Positions 32,322-41,668 of a DNA stretch of 58,601 nt are shown here, one piece after another. Source of the DNA: Hassallia byssoidea VB512170 (GTDB lineage Bacteria; Cyanobacteriota; Cyanobacteriia; Cyanobacteriales; Nostocaceae); NCBI RefSeq assembly GCF_000817785.2, contig NZ_JTCM02000035.1, positions 1-58,601 of the forward strand. The letters are read 5' to 3'. The notes under the pieces are model-generated. The model did no database searches and was not told the origin of the DNA. It worked only from the letters and a program-made list of their open reading frames with translations. The first letter of the stretch is position 1. Each line of letters begins with the position of its first letter. The position numbers and the translations under genes are program-made.

Positions 32322-33746
32322 CTAATCTAAATCATTTGACATAATAGAGGCGATCGCTTGCTTTGCATTATTCTGAAATTCTCTGACATTCACTTGACTT
32401 AAAAACCACAGCGCCAGCAAAATACCTACAGCTTGCGTCGCAAACACCAATCCGTAAGCTTGAATCGGTGTTGTGAAAAAAGCTTTCCCTAAATTCAACA
32501 ACCCACCACCAAATACTGTAGCTAATGCCCTTGCCATTGCTTGCGCTAACCCCCAAGCACCGATAAACGTCCCCGCAGTTTCCACCGCTGTGAGATCCAA
32601 CATCAAGCTTAAGGCGCCGGTTGTCGTCACACCGGAAGCAAAGCCAAACAAAATTAAACTTAATTGCAACAGCTTCGGATTAGCGGTTGTCCCCGCCAAA
32701 ATAATCAATAGCGAACATATCGATACCCCCACACATCCCAGCTTGGTGGTGTTTTTCTTTCCCAAACGCGGGGCAATCAAAAAGCCGGTGATACTCAAAC
32801 CAACCAGCGTCCCGGTACCAAAGAAAGCATTCAGCTTTGTTGTTTCGGCGATCGTCATCTTAAACACTTGACCACCGTAAGGTTCCAAAACTGCATCTTG
32901 CAAAAACAAGCTGATGGTCATTAATAGCAAAAAGCTGAAAAATATCCCAGTTTGCCGACTCGCTGTTAGCACTCGCAGCGCTTTGCCCAAAGTGATTTTA
33001 TCTTCGCGCTCAACTACCGTCGAACGAGTAGTATACTGAGAATATTTTTTTTCTACGCCAACTGTCGCGAGAAAGCACAATCCGACGACAATTGCGGGTA
33101 CGATTAAAAACAAACGATTAATTTGCGATTGCAGTACATCTAACGGTGCGTTTAAAGCAATTTGTTTGAGTAAGCCGCTGCTAATAATTGCCCCGACAAT
33201 GATACCCACCATCAGCATTGACCAAACAATCCCGACTAATTTAGAGCGATTGTCTTCATCAGAAACATCAACTAACAGCGCTGCGAAAGGTGTCGAACTC
33301 AAACCGATCGCCATGCCGTAGAGTGCGAAGATAAAAGCGAGAAATGCTGCCCAAATTGTAGTTTGAGTTGTCCAAGTTCCCGCTTGCAAACTGAAACCGA
33401 GTTGCCAAACGACTTGTACCGCTAAAAAAGAAGCGATCGCAAACAAAACCGCACCCACCCAGATATAACCAGTGCGGTGATAGCCAAACAACAATTTAGA
33501 ATCTGAAATTTGTCCAAACCAGACTCGCGTTGGTGAGACAAATTGATGCATAGCGATCGCCCCAGCAGCAATTAACGCCGGTACTTTCAACTCTTCAATC
33601 ATGACTCGATTCAGCACTCCCAAAGTGAGAATCGACATAATACCCAAAGCCATCTGAAATAAGCCCAGACGAAACATCGTCAAAACTTTGATTCGCGGGA
33701 CACTCACAAAAGCTGACCCAGAATCAGATAAATCACCGCTTGCCAT
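32322..33746 (-). CDS. BCD family MFS transporter (PucC-like)
   Basis: This is a 474-residue membrane protein of the bacteriochlorophyll delivery (BCD/PucC) branch of the major facilitator superfamily. The start RIKVLTMFRLGLFQMALGIMS and the loop LNRVMIEELKVPALI are typical, as are HQFVSPTRVWFGQISDS, LLFGYHRTGYIW and GMAIGLSSTPFAALLVD. About 12 helices are visible. Relatives help deliver or handle (bacterio)chlorophyll for light-harvesting complexes, so a role with chlG upstream in this window is plausible, though not demonstrated. Its promoter would be in the 127-base divergent spacer with the aldo/keto reductase. Confidence 0.85.
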   Translation of the reverse strand: MASGDLSDSGSAFVSVPRIKVLTMFRLGLFQMALGIMSILTLGVLNRVMIEELKVPALIAAGAIAMHQFVSPTRVWFGQISDSKLLFGYHRTGYIWVGAVLFAIASFLAVQVVWQLGFSLQAGTWTTQTTIWAAFLAFIFALYGMAIGLSSTPFAALLVDVSDEDNRSKLVGIVWSMLMVGIIVGAIISSGLLKQIALNAPLDVLQSQINRLFLIVPAIVVGLCFLATVGVEKKYSQYTTRSTVVEREDKITLGKALRVLTASRQTGIFFSFLLLMTISLFLQDAVLEPYGGQVFKMTIAETTKLNAFFGTGTLVGLSITGFLIAPRLGKKNTTKLGCVGVSICSLLIILAGTTANPKLLQLSLILFGFASGVTTTGALSLMLDLTAVETAGTFIGAWGLAQAMARALATVFGGGLLNLGKAFFTTPIQAYGLVFATQAVGILLALWFLSQVNVREFQNNAKQAIASIMSNDLD

Positions 33747-33873
33747 ATTCTTTTTCGAGATTAATCGGATTTTTTTATTTATTTTCCAGGATAAACCTCA
33801 GCAGGGTAGATGAAAAAAGATAAAAGGTTAAATATGATTCATTTTTCTTGCTAATCTCTACCTTCTAAAAAAA

Positions 33874-34824
33874 GTGACAACCATCACATTAGGACAAAAC
33901 GGACCGACTGTAGCACCTCTTTGCATCGGCACTTGGGCTTGGGGTGATAAACTTTTTTGGAATTATGGCAAAGACTACAATTCCGAACAACTCAAAGAAG
34001 CCTTCATCGCAGCACTAGAAACGGGTGTCACTTTCTTTGATACTGCCGAAGTTTACGGCTTGGGAATGAGTGAAGAATTCTTGGGGCAATTCATGCAACA
34101 ACGGCAACAACCAGTGCAAATTGCTACTAAATACGGTCCTGCACCTTGGCGATTTACATCTCAATCAGTCGCCGATGCCTTAACAGCCAGCCTCAAACGC
34201 TTACGAGTCGAGCAAGTTGCTTTGTATCAAGTGCATTGGCCCTTTGCCTTTTTTATGAGTCAACAAACTCTGATGAATGCCCTTGCAGATGAAGTGCAGC
34301 GCGGCAGAATCGCTACAATTGGTGTCAGTAATTACTCGGTAGAACAAATGCGAGAAGCGCACGATATCTTGGCTAAACGCGGAGTGCCTTTGGCTGTGAA
34401 TCAGGTACGCTACTCTTTACTGACGCGGCAAATCGAAAGTAATGGCATTTTTGCCGCTGCCCGTGAGTTGGGTGTGACAATCTTGGCATACAGTCCTTTA
34501 GCGCAGGGATTACTCACAGGTAAGTACACAACTGATAGCGCGGAAACTCCCAACGGTGCCAGGAAAATTGACCCGCGATTTAGTAAGCAAGGCTTGGAGA
34601 AAATTGCACCAGTGATATCTTTGCTACGCACTATTTCTGAAAAACGCGATCGCACTCCCGCTCAAGTTGCTCTCAACTGGTTAATTGCTCAAGGAAACAC
34701 AATCCCGATTGCTGGAGCGAAAACCGCTCAACAAGTACAACAAAACGCCGGCGCTTTGAACTGGCAATTAACTGATGATGATATTGCCCAGTTAGACGAA
34801 GTTAGCCGCCCTTGGCTGCATTAA
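33874..34824 (+). CDS. aldo/keto reductase
   Basis: This is a 316-residue NADPH-dependent oxidoreductase with a TIM-barrel fold. The catalytic tetrad is recognisable: Asp in FFDTAEVYG, the following Tyr, Lys in IATKYGP and His in YQVHWPF. The cofactor end has IPIAGAKTAQQVQQNAGAL. It starts at a GTG (33874), giving MTTITLGQNGPTVAPLCIGTW. The substrate is not deducible. It is convergent with a Uma2 gene; the 46-base spacer has the small palindrome GCGTTTAAAAACGC (34849-34862). Confidence 0.9.
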   Translation: MTTITLGQNGPTVAPLCIGTWAWGDKLFWNYGKDYNSEQLKEAFIAALETGVTFFDTAEVYGLGMSEEFLGQFMQQRQQPVQIATKYGPAPWRFTSQSVADALTASLKRLRVEQVALYQVHWPFAFFMSQQTLMNALADEVQRGRIATIGVSNYSVEQMREAHDILAKRGVPLAVNQVRYSLLTRQIESNGIFAAARELGVTILAYSPLAQGLLTGKYTTDSAETPNGARKIDPRFSKQGLEKIAPVISLLRTISEKRDRTPAQVALNWLIAQGNTIPIAGAKTAQQVQQNAGALNWQLTDDDIAQLDEVSRPWLH

Positions 34825-34870
34825 GTAACAAAAACTCAGCTACCTGGTGCGTTTAAAAACGCTACGATAC

Positions 34871-35440
34871 TTATTCAAACACAGGGGGCCACAGTTCTGA
34901 TACTGTTAGCTCCCAACCCGGTAATAAATCTGGTAAAGTCAACTTGTCGTTATCTTGTAAAATTATCGGTTCTTGGTTAAGTCGGTAAACTGTTAACGTC
35001 AATTCGTCAGGGTCAATTAAGATACCCACAGTCGATCCAAGTTGCAGAAATAGTTGAATCTTTTCTTGTAGCGTTTTGATGCGGTCGCTTTTAGATTTGA
35101 CTTCAACCATCAAGTCTGGTACTAATTCCACAAAATCGCGCTTAGTTCTTTTCAAGCGATCGGCGCGAACAAAAGATACATCCGGAGCGCGTAAGTTTCT
35201 CTTTAATTTATCAGCTTCTACGTCTTCTAAGCTTGGCAAAATAAAACCAGCCGAAGAACCAGTAACTCGTCCTAATCTCTGTGGACGCACCCAGTTAGCA
35301 AGTAGCCGCGCAAACTCAGAAATTATTTCCTCTGACTCGTAATCAGATAGACCCATAACCAACATGCTTCCATCAACCAGTTCCATCTGCCATTCTGGAT
35401 GTTCGGCTTGCAGTTGCTCTAAGTCTGTAATAGTAAACAT
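34871..35440 (-). CDS. Uma2 family protein (DUF820), intact
   Basis: This 189-residue protein is of the Uma2 family, whose PD-(D/E)XK-like core appears here as the PDVSFVRADR and DLMVEVKSKSD segments (Asp, then Glu-x-Lys). The start is MFTITDLEQLQAEHPEWQME and the end is GWELTVSELWPPVFE. Many copies occur per cyanobacterial genome with no firmly assigned function; nuclease activity is predicted from the fold only. Unlike the copy at 10538-11111 it has no frameshift. Confidence 0.85.
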   Translation of the reverse strand: MFTITDLEQLQAEHPEWQMELVDGSMLVMGLSDYESEEIISEFARLLANWVRPQRLGRVTGSSAGFILPSLEDVEADKLKRNLRAPDVSFVRADRLKRTKRDFVELVPDLMVEVKSKSDRIKTLQEKIQLFLQLGSTVGILIDPDELTLTVYRLNQEPIILQDNDKLTLPDLLPGWELTVSELWPPVFE

Positions 35441-35479
35441 AAAACCACCGAGAATGCTTCTGTCCCCATCATAAAAAGT

Positions 35480-35574
35480 TAGGAATTAACAGTTAATAGT
35501 TAAGAGTTATATTCCTAACTCCTAACTCCTAACTCCTAACTCCTAACTCCTAACTTTTAACTCCTAACTTTTAA
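35480..35574. repeat. CTAACTC heptamer array
   Basis: About eight tandem CTAACTC or CTAACTT units (35514-35570) abut the helicase stop. Confidence 0.8.
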
Positions 35575-37107
35575 TTAAGAAGCAGATTCTCTCGCTGTAG
35601 GTGAACCAAGCTTTTTCGGTGTCATCGAAACATCACTGCGACGGGTGATGCGAGGTTTGGGCTTGGGAGTACCGCGTCTTTCTTCTTCAGAATTACCATC
35701 AGATTTACTCCAAGAAGTACGCGGGCGATCGCTTGAACCTTCACGACGCTTAACCAACTTCGGCTTGGGAGTGGACATATCTTCAGAAGGAATGTCAGCC
35801 TCTGATTGTTGCAGCCAAGCGGGACGAGTTTCATCGTAAGCGATTTGCAATGCAGCAGCTGCGATCGCTTGAGGATCGTATTTTTCAATTAATTCGCTGA
35901 CAATCGGCAAAAATGAAGCCAGACGTTCGCCAGCTAAGGCTTCCCGCACTTGTTCTTGCAATTTGTCGATGTGTCGCGCTTCAATTTGAGCGCGTGTGGG
36001 AATCGTTAATACATGCCAGCTTTGGCGTACATGGCGCTCAAAACCTTGCTGCTTGCGTCTTTCAAACGGCTGCACTAAAGATATTGCGGTTCCTTCTTTA
36101 CCGGCGCGACCTGTCCGACCAATTCTGTGGACGTAGGTTTCTGGGCTATCGGGTAAGTCGAAGTTGATGACGTGCGATAGTTGATCGACATCCAAACCGC
36201 GTGCCGCTATATCAGTTGCTACCACCCAGCGCACCTGACGATTGCGGAACCTGCTTAATAAACGTTCCCGCGCTTGTTGCGACAAGTCACCGTGGTATTC
36301 ATCGACACTATGACCGGCTCCTTGCAATTGACTGGTGAGTTCGGCGGCTGTGCGTCGGGTGCGGACAAAGATTAAAGCTGTTTCTGGATCTTCCATTTCC
36401 AGAATCGGTTGTAAAGCTTTAGCTTTTGTCCAGTGACGGGGAATCAAGTAAGCTACTTGATTGATTTTATTTGGTGCGGCTTTTGGCTGTTCGACTGTGA
36501 CTGTCGCAGGCGATACTAAAAATCTGTTTACCAACGAGCGAATCGAAGGTGGCATTGTCGCCGAAAATAAAGCTGTTTGCCGTTCTTTGGGTGCTTGTGA
36601 GAGAATTTTCTCTACATCATCAATAAAGCCCATGCTCAACATTTCATCGGCTTCATCTAACACAAACCACTTCACACTATCGAGCTTTAAACAGCCGCGA
36701 TCGAGCAAGTCTATCACACGTCCGGGTGTACCCACGACCATGTGAACTCCGCGCTTGAGTTGGGAAATTTGGCGCTCAATTGATTGACCTCCATAAATTG
36801 CCAACACGCGCAATCCATCATTACCAATAAATTGCTCGATCGCGTCGTGAACTTGCATTGCTAATTCACGAGTTGGAGTCAAAACCAGAGCTTGCACGGC
36901 TCTGTGATTCACATCTAGCTGTTCTAAAATTGGCAGTGAAAATGCTGCGGTTTTACCTGTTCCTGTTTGAGATTGACCGACGACATCACGACCGGCTAAT
37001 AGTTGAGGAATTGCTTGCGCTTGAATATTGGTTGGTGTAGTGAAACCTAGTTTTTCTAGTTGTTCAGCGCGTTCGGTAGAAATACCTAATTCTGCAAAAA
37101 GATTCAT
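35575..37107 (-). CDS. DEAD-box RNA helicase (CrhR-like)
   Basis: This is a 510-residue ATP-dependent RNA helicase. Motifs in order are GFTTPTNIQAQAIP (Q motif), SQTGTGKTAAF (I), PTREL (Ia), TPGR (Ib), LDEADEML (II), SATMP (III), ATDIAARGLDV (V) and HRIGRTGR (VI). After the core a region of about 150 residues ends in a basic, serine-rich tail (PKPKPRITRRSDVS). Length and layout fit the cyanobacterial CrhR type that responds to cold and redox, but the name is tentative. It lies 34 bases downstream of rimO on the same strand, so they may be co-transcribed. Confidence 0.93.
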   Translation of the reverse strand: MNLFAELGISTERAEQLEKLGFTTPTNIQAQAIPQLLAGRDVVGQSQTGTGKTAAFSLPILEQLDVNHRAVQALVLTPTRELAMQVHDAIEQFIGNDGLRVLAIYGGQSIERQISQLKRGVHMVVGTPGRVIDLLDRGCLKLDSVKWFVLDEADEMLSMGFIDDVEKILSQAPKERQTALFSATMPPSIRSLVNRFLVSPATVTVEQPKAAPNKINQVAYLIPRHWTKAKALQPILEMEDPETALIFVRTRRTAAELTSQLQGAGHSVDEYHGDLSQQARERLLSRFRNRQVRWVVATDIAARGLDVDQLSHVINFDLPDSPETYVHRIGRTGRAGKEGTAISLVQPFERRKQQGFERHVRQSWHVLTIPTRAQIEARHIDKLQEQVREALAGERLASFLPIVSELIEKYDPQAIAAAALQIAYDETRPAWLQQSEADIPSEDMSTPKPKLVKRREGSSDRPRTSWSKSDGNSEEERRGTPKPKPRITRRSDVSMTPKKLGSPTARESAS

Positions 37108-37141
37108 TAATTCTCCTAAGATTTATTTTGATTTGGACTCT

Positions 37142-38479
37142 TTAACCGACACTTAGCTTGTTAGTATTGACAACTTGACCATAAAGGTCATATGTATCAG
37201 CGCTGTGGATCGCGACTGGGAAAATCTCTCCTAGCTTCGCTTCGCCTTTAACATATACCTGTCCATCGACTTCTGGAGAAAATCTCCCAGAACGACCGAT
37301 TAATTCTCCACTTTCCGGATTTTGTTGCTCAATCAGCACATCAACAACTTTGCCTACTTCCTGTTGATTTTTCTTCCAAGAAATCGGCATTTGTAGTTCC
37401 ATCAATGCTGAACGGCGTTCTTCCATCAATTCTTGGGGCAATTGATTTGGTAAGTTATAAGCAGGAGTTCCTTCCTCTGGGGAAAACGTAAAGACACCAA
37501 CGTGATCGAATTCATGCCGCTGGACGAACTGTAGCAGATGCTCGAAATGCTCTTGTGTTTCCCCAGGATAGCCAACTATAAATGTTGTCCGCAGTACTGC
37601 TTCTGGTAGCGCGGTTTTAATGCGCTCAACGATCCCATCATTTACCCGTCCTTGCCAAGGACGGTTCATGGCACGCAGAACTTCTGGATGGGAATGTTGC
37701 AAGGGCAAATCTAAATAAGGTAATACGTTAGGTGTTTCTTTTATCGCTTTAATCGCTTCTGGAGTCAATCCGGTCGGATAAGCGTAGTGCATCCTTATCC
37801 ACGGTACATCTACTTTTGCCAAAGCGCGAAGTAATTCTGCTAATTTTGGCTCGCCGTAGATATCTAATCCATAATTGGTGGTGATTTGGGAAATTAAAAT
37901 TATTTCTTTTACACCTTGACTCGCTAGCTGTTGCGCTTCTTTGACAATCGATTCAATAGTACGCGATCGCTGATTTCCCCGCAGATAAGGAATGATACAA
38001 AACGCACATCGATAATCACATCCTTCCGCTACCCGCAGGTAGGCTACACCCTCGCTTGTCGTCCGATAGCGCGGTGTGGTTTCATCAGCAATATAGGTCG
38101 GTTCGGCACTAACAAGCTTGACTCGTTCTCCGGATTGTACCCGCTTAATTACATCAACTATTTTGTGATAATCGCCAGTACCTACTACCGCTACTGCTTC
38201 TGGCAACTCTGACAATAACTGCGCTTGAAAGTGCTGCGCCATACAACCCGCGATCACGATTTTTTTATTCGCTTCCGCCAGTTCTACTAATGTCTTTACC
38301 GATTCTTCTCTAGCCGCTTCAATAAAACTACAAGTATTGACAATAACGTAATCTGCTAAATCTTCATTACTATCTACACCATAGCCTGCTTCTACCAGCA
38401 GTCCTAACATGTGTTCTGTGTCAATTCGATTTTTCTCGCAGCCCAGGTGAGAAATTGCAATTGTTGGCTTATCACCCAT
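37142..38479 (-). CDS. rimO: ribosomal protein S12 methylthiotransferase RimO
   Basis: This radical-SAM enzyme adds a methylthio group to an aspartate of ribosomal protein S12. It is 445 residues from the chosen start. The N-terminal cluster domain starts [20 protein letters not shown], with further cysteines in [10 protein letters not shown] and GCMAQH. The radical-SAM motif is [11 protein letters not shown], and a C-terminal TRAM domain ends the protein. I chose the ATG at 38479 ([11 protein letters not shown]) because relatives begin there; an upstream in-frame start at 38515 would add 12 residues. It leads the pair with the RNA helicase. Confidence 0.93.
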   Translation of the reverse strand: MGDKPTIAISHLGCEKNRIDTEHMLGLLVEAGYGVDSNEDLADYVIVNTCSFIEAAREESVKTLVELAEANKKIVIAGCMAQHFQAQLLSELPEAVAVVGTGDYHKIVDVIKRVQSGERVKLVSAEPTYIADETTPRYRTTSEGVAYLRVAEGCDYRCAFCIIPYLRGNQRSRTIESIVKEAQQLASQGVKEIILISQITTNYGLDIYGEPKLAELLRALAKVDVPWIRMHYAYPTGLTPEAIKAIKETPNVLPYLDLPLQHSHPEVLRAMNRPWQGRVNDGIVERIKTALPEAVLRTTFIVGYPGETQEHFEHLLQFVQRHEFDHVGVFTFSPEEGTPAYNLPNQLPQELMEERRSALMELQMPISWKKNQQEVGKVVDVLIEQQNPESGELIGRSGRFSPEVDGQVYVKGEAKLGEIFPVAIHSADTYDLYGQVVNTNKLSVG

Positions 38480-39227
38480 ATTATAAAAAATCTTCTTTGT
38501 TTGTTCAAGACTCAACTACTAGATCGCCTTTTGTGAGTTCTTAGTCATACGCACCCTCCCTTAGGGACACTTGTAAAGGCGATTGACGCCCTCAAATGCC
38601 CAGCATTTCTCTGACTCTAATTAGTAAATAGAGCTCATGCTATGATATTCTTATTAATCTGTTTCCTTGGGTAAAACTAAAGTGTCTTCGGATAAATAGA
38701 ACACTTTTAATATATTTTAACAAATAACCTGTTGTATTTTACACTACCGCAGGGTGTGGGTTGTTAATTTACCCATCGGGAAGCCGCCCTAAGGGCTGGT
38801 TGTGAGAAGTCGCTCGCCCTTTGGGAAATCGCAACTCGCGACTACGCCTGTACGGTAAGCTCACCTTGCGCTCAGGTATTGCCTTCCAATGGAAGGGTCG
38901 GCAAAACACCCAAACTGCGCTTGAAAGTGCCTCGCGTTTTGTGAGTGGCAAACTCCTCTTGTAGCCAGTTTTTATCTTAACATATCTTATGGAATGTTTT
39001 ACGGCAATTTCCATCTGAAGGGGGAGGCAGTAAAACAAACTGTTTTAAACAAATTTGTCATCAGTCATTGGTAATGAGTTAATGGTCAAGAGTCAAGAGT
39101 CAAGGGTCAATGGTCAATGGTCAAGGGTCAATGGTCAATGGTCAAGGGTCAATGGACTTTGGACTTTGGACTTTTGACTATTGACTATTGACTATTGACT
39201 TTAGACTCCGCAAAGCGGGTTAAAGAC
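38480..39227. other. 748-base spacer: unique AT-rich part, repeat block, heptamer array
   Basis: About 38520-38755 is unique AT-rich DNA that may hold the rimO promoter. About 38760-39030 is a repeat-like GC-rich block (CCGCCCTAAGGGCTGG, CGCCCTTTGGGAAATCGC) with an artefactual minus-strand open frame. About 39078-39210 is a heptamer array of GTCAATG, GTCAAGG and GACTATT units that runs into the btpA start. No gene is supported in the spacer. Confidence 0.65.
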
Positions 39228-40064
39228 GTGGACTTATATCAGCTATTTAAAACCAAAACACCGATTATTGGCGTAGTTCACCTACTACCGCTGCTGACTT
39301 CCCCCCGTTGGGGAGGTAGCCTAAAAGCGGTGATAGACCGCGCCGAACAAGAAGCAACAGCCTTGGCGAGTGGAGGCGTTGATGGGATTATTGTAGAAAA
39401 CTTTTTCGATGCGCCGTTTACCAAAAATAAAGTAGATCCGGCGGTTGTGAGTGCCATGACTGTGGTGGTGCAGCGGATACAGAATTTGGTGACGCTGCCA
39501 ATCGGGTTAAATGTTTTGCGGAATGATGGATTAAGTGCGATGGCGATCGCCACCTGTGTCCGGGCGCAATTTATCCGCGTCAACGTCCTCACAGGCGTAA
39601 TGGCAACCGATCAAGGATTAATTGAGGGTGAAGCACATCAATTATTGCGCTATCGACGGGAGTTAGGCAGCGATGTGAAAATTTTTGCTGATGTGTTGGT
39701 CAAACACGCCCGTCCTTTAAGTTCCCCAAATCTCACCGTCGCCGTGAAAGATACAATTGAGAGGGGTTTAGCAGACGCCGTGATTTTGTCCGGTTGGGCT
39801 ACTGGTAGTCCTCCGAACGAAGAAGATTTAGAATTAGCTTCGGGTGCAGCAAATGATACCCCGGTACTTATCGGTAGTGGGGCGAGTTGGGAAAATATTG
39901 CTACACTGTTGCAGGCAGCAGATGGTGTGATTGTTTCCAGTTCTCTAAAACGCCACGGTCGTATCGAGCAACCAATTGACCCGATTCGCGTAAGTCAATT
40001 TGTCGAAGCCGCACATCGGAGTTGGAACTCTAAGGCTGAAAAAAAATCAATTTTAATTGGGTAG
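39228..40064 (+). CDS. btpA: BtpA family protein, photosystem I biogenesis
   Basis: This is a 278-residue protein of the BtpA/SgcQ family (TIM-barrel-like). In Synechocystis, BtpA is needed for stable accumulation of photosystem I reaction-centre proteins, and it sits at the thylakoid surface. Motifs include TPIIGVVHLLPL near the start, SGGVDGIIVENFFDAPF, and AQFIRVNVLTGVMATDQG. KIFADVLVKHARPL and DGVIVSSSLKRHG follow. I chose the GTG at 39228 (MDLYQLFKTKTP), matching relatives; an upstream TTG at 39195 lies inside the heptamer array. No strong ribosome binding site is visible. Confidence 0.88.
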   Translation: MDLYQLFKTKTPIIGVVHLLPLLTSPRWGGSLKAVIDRAEQEATALASGGVDGIIVENFFDAPFTKNKVDPAVVSAMTVVVQRIQNLVTLPIGLNVLRNDGLSAMAIATCVRAQFIRVNVLTGVMATDQGLIEGEAHQLLRYRRELGSDVKIFADVLVKHARPLSSPNLTVAVKDTIERGLADAVILSGWATGSPPNEEDLELASGAANDTPVLIGSGASWENIATLLQAADGVIVSSSLKRHGRIEQPIDPIRVSQFVEAAHRSWNSKAEKKSILIG

Positions 40065-40067
40065 TGG

Positions 40068-40371
40068 GGAATGGGTAATGGGTAATGGGTAATGGGTAAT
40101 GAAATAAAAATTTTTCCATGCACCCCTTTTCCCCTCATGAGCAATGACGGCAGATGCTCTACTTGGGGAGACCACGGCAGGTGCGTGACTGTCGGCAAAG
40201 CCGCCCAACGCACTGCCTCCCCTTGGCGGAGCGCCTCTCCCTTTGGGAGAAGACCGCACTGCCTCCCCAATTACCACGTTCCCCATTCTCAATTCCCCAT
40301 TACCCATTACCAATTCCCCATTACCCATTACCAATTCCCATTACCCATTGCCCATTCACCGTTGTTTAGGT
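40068..40371. repeat. GGGTAAT arrays flanking an interspersed repeat
   Basis: A GGGTAAT heptamer array (about 40070-40100) is followed by the interspersed family (40137-40275: GTCGGCAAAGCCGCCCAACG, GACCGCACTGCCTCC). A CCCATTACCAATT array (about 40290-40365) then follows, largely complementary to the first. Many open frames cross it and none is a gene. Confidence 0.75.
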
Positions 40372-40372
40372 T

Positions 40373-41365
40373 ATGATTCGCCGTCGTTCTACACCTTGGA
40401 TTCAAAGATGGTCGCGTATTTTAATTGCCGCGATCGCTGCATGTGGTGCCTTGACCACAGCTTATCTCACGTTTGAAAAGTTAACCGGAGGCAATGCCAA
40501 TTGTGTTGCACAGGCTGGTGTTAAAGGCTGTAATGATGTTCTTTCTAGTCCTTGGGGAACAGTTTTTGGTCAGCCATTAGCTCTGTTTGGATTTTTGGCA
40601 TACACTAGCATGTTGATATTTGCTTTGGCTCCCTTGGCAATTAAAGGAGCCGAAAATAAAGACAAGCGTCAAAAGCTGGAAAATGTCACATGGTTGCTGC
40701 TGCTGGCAGGAGCGATCGCTATGACAGTTTTCAGCGGGTACTTAATGTACGTGCTTTTCTTCCAACTTAAAGCTTTTTGTCCTTACTGTATTGGTTCAGC
40801 TTTATTTTCTCTCAGTCTTTTGGTGCTGACGCTTATCGGTCATGTTTGGGAAGATTTGGGACAAATATTTTTTACGGCAATTATTGTTGGCATGGTGACG
40901 CTAATTGGCACTTTAGGCGTTTATGCTGGTGTCAATCCATCAGGTGCGATCGCTGAATCAACTGACGGCAAACCTGTACAAATTACCTTTACACCAAAAG
41001 TAGCGCCGAATCCCGAATTCGGTTGGGAAATTACCACCAAATCTGGTGAATCAGAATTAGCGCTAGCACGCCATTTGGCGAAAATAGGTGCTAAAGAATA
41101 CGTTGCTTATTGGTGTCCTCACTGCCACGAACAGAAGCTACTTTTTGGTAAAGAAGCTTACAAAGAAATCGAGACCAATAATGTCAAAGTTGAATGTGCT
41201 AACGATAGTCCAAAAGGTAAACCAGAATTGTGTAAAGCCGCTAAAGTTGAAAGTTTCCCTACTTGGATCATCAATGGTAAAAGCTATGCAGGAGTGCAAA
41301 ACTTGCAGGAACTAGCAACAAATTCTGGTTACACAGGTTCGACGAATTTCAAGTATTTTAGGTAA
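40373..41365 (+). CDS. VKOR-thioredoxin fusion, disulfide-bond formation
   Basis: This is a 330-residue membrane protein. The N-terminal vitamin K epoxide reductase domain (about residues 15-185, four to five helices) has the loop cysteine pair CVAQAGVKGC and the active-site CPYC at about residue 134. The C-terminal thioredoxin-like domain (about 225-330) has CPHC at about 249, with further cysteines in KVECAND and LCKAAKVESFPTW. Such fusions oxidise disulfides in the periplasm or thylakoid lumen using quinones, and the plant homologue LTO1 supports photosystem II assembly. The gene starts right after a heptamer array. A strong terminator follows. Confidence 0.93.
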   Translation: MIRRRSTPWIQRWSRILIAAIAACGALTTAYLTFEKLTGGNANCVAQAGVKGCNDVLSSPWGTVFGQPLALFGFLAYTSMLIFALAPLAIKGAENKDKRQKLENVTWLLLLAGAIAMTVFSGYLMYVLFFQLKAFCPYCIGSALFSLSLLVLTLIGHVWEDLGQIFFTAIIVGMVTLIGTLGVYAGVNPSGAIAESTDGKPVQITFTPKVAPNPEFGWEITTKSGESELALARHLAKIGAKEYVAYWCPHCHEQKLLFGKEAYKEIETNNVKVECANDSPKGKPELCKAAKVESFPTWIINGKSYAGVQNLQELATNSGYTGSTNFKYFR

Positions 41366-41406
41366 TTGTTTCGACAAGTTTATTTTCGGTGATTTGGTTT
41401 CACCTG

Positions 41407-41456
41407 AAAAAGTCAACTGAATGCAGCCTCTATATTTGCTTTTAGTTGACTTTTTT
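41407..41456 (+). terminator. rho-independent-type terminator after the VKOR gene
   Basis: AAAAAGTCAACT (41407-41418) pairs over 12 bp with AGTTGACTTTTT (41444-41455), and the 3' arm itself forms the U-tract. The loop is 25 bases. Confidence 0.75.
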
Positions 41457-41668
41457 ATGTTTGTTTTGATTGATTTATTTAGTATTTATACTTAAAGAAC
41501 GGAATTGTTATCAAAGCCAGCGTTACTATGCGTGATGGTTGCATAATTGAATGGTAAAACATAAGCGTGTTGTCTTTTTGAAAATGCACCCATTGACTTG
41601 TGTGTAAGCTACATATATTAGGTAGCTTATAACTACAGTCAAGAGAGAATATTTGTCCCAATTAGGTA

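Noticed and set aside
38769-39038. 89-codon minus-strand frame
   Set aside because: It lies in a GC-rich repeat-like block; the composition is unusual and no start signal is visible.
40092-40476. Overlapping plus-strand frames before the VKOR gene
   Set aside because: They are heptamer and interspersed repeat translations; the VKOR ATG at 40373 fits the homologous protein.
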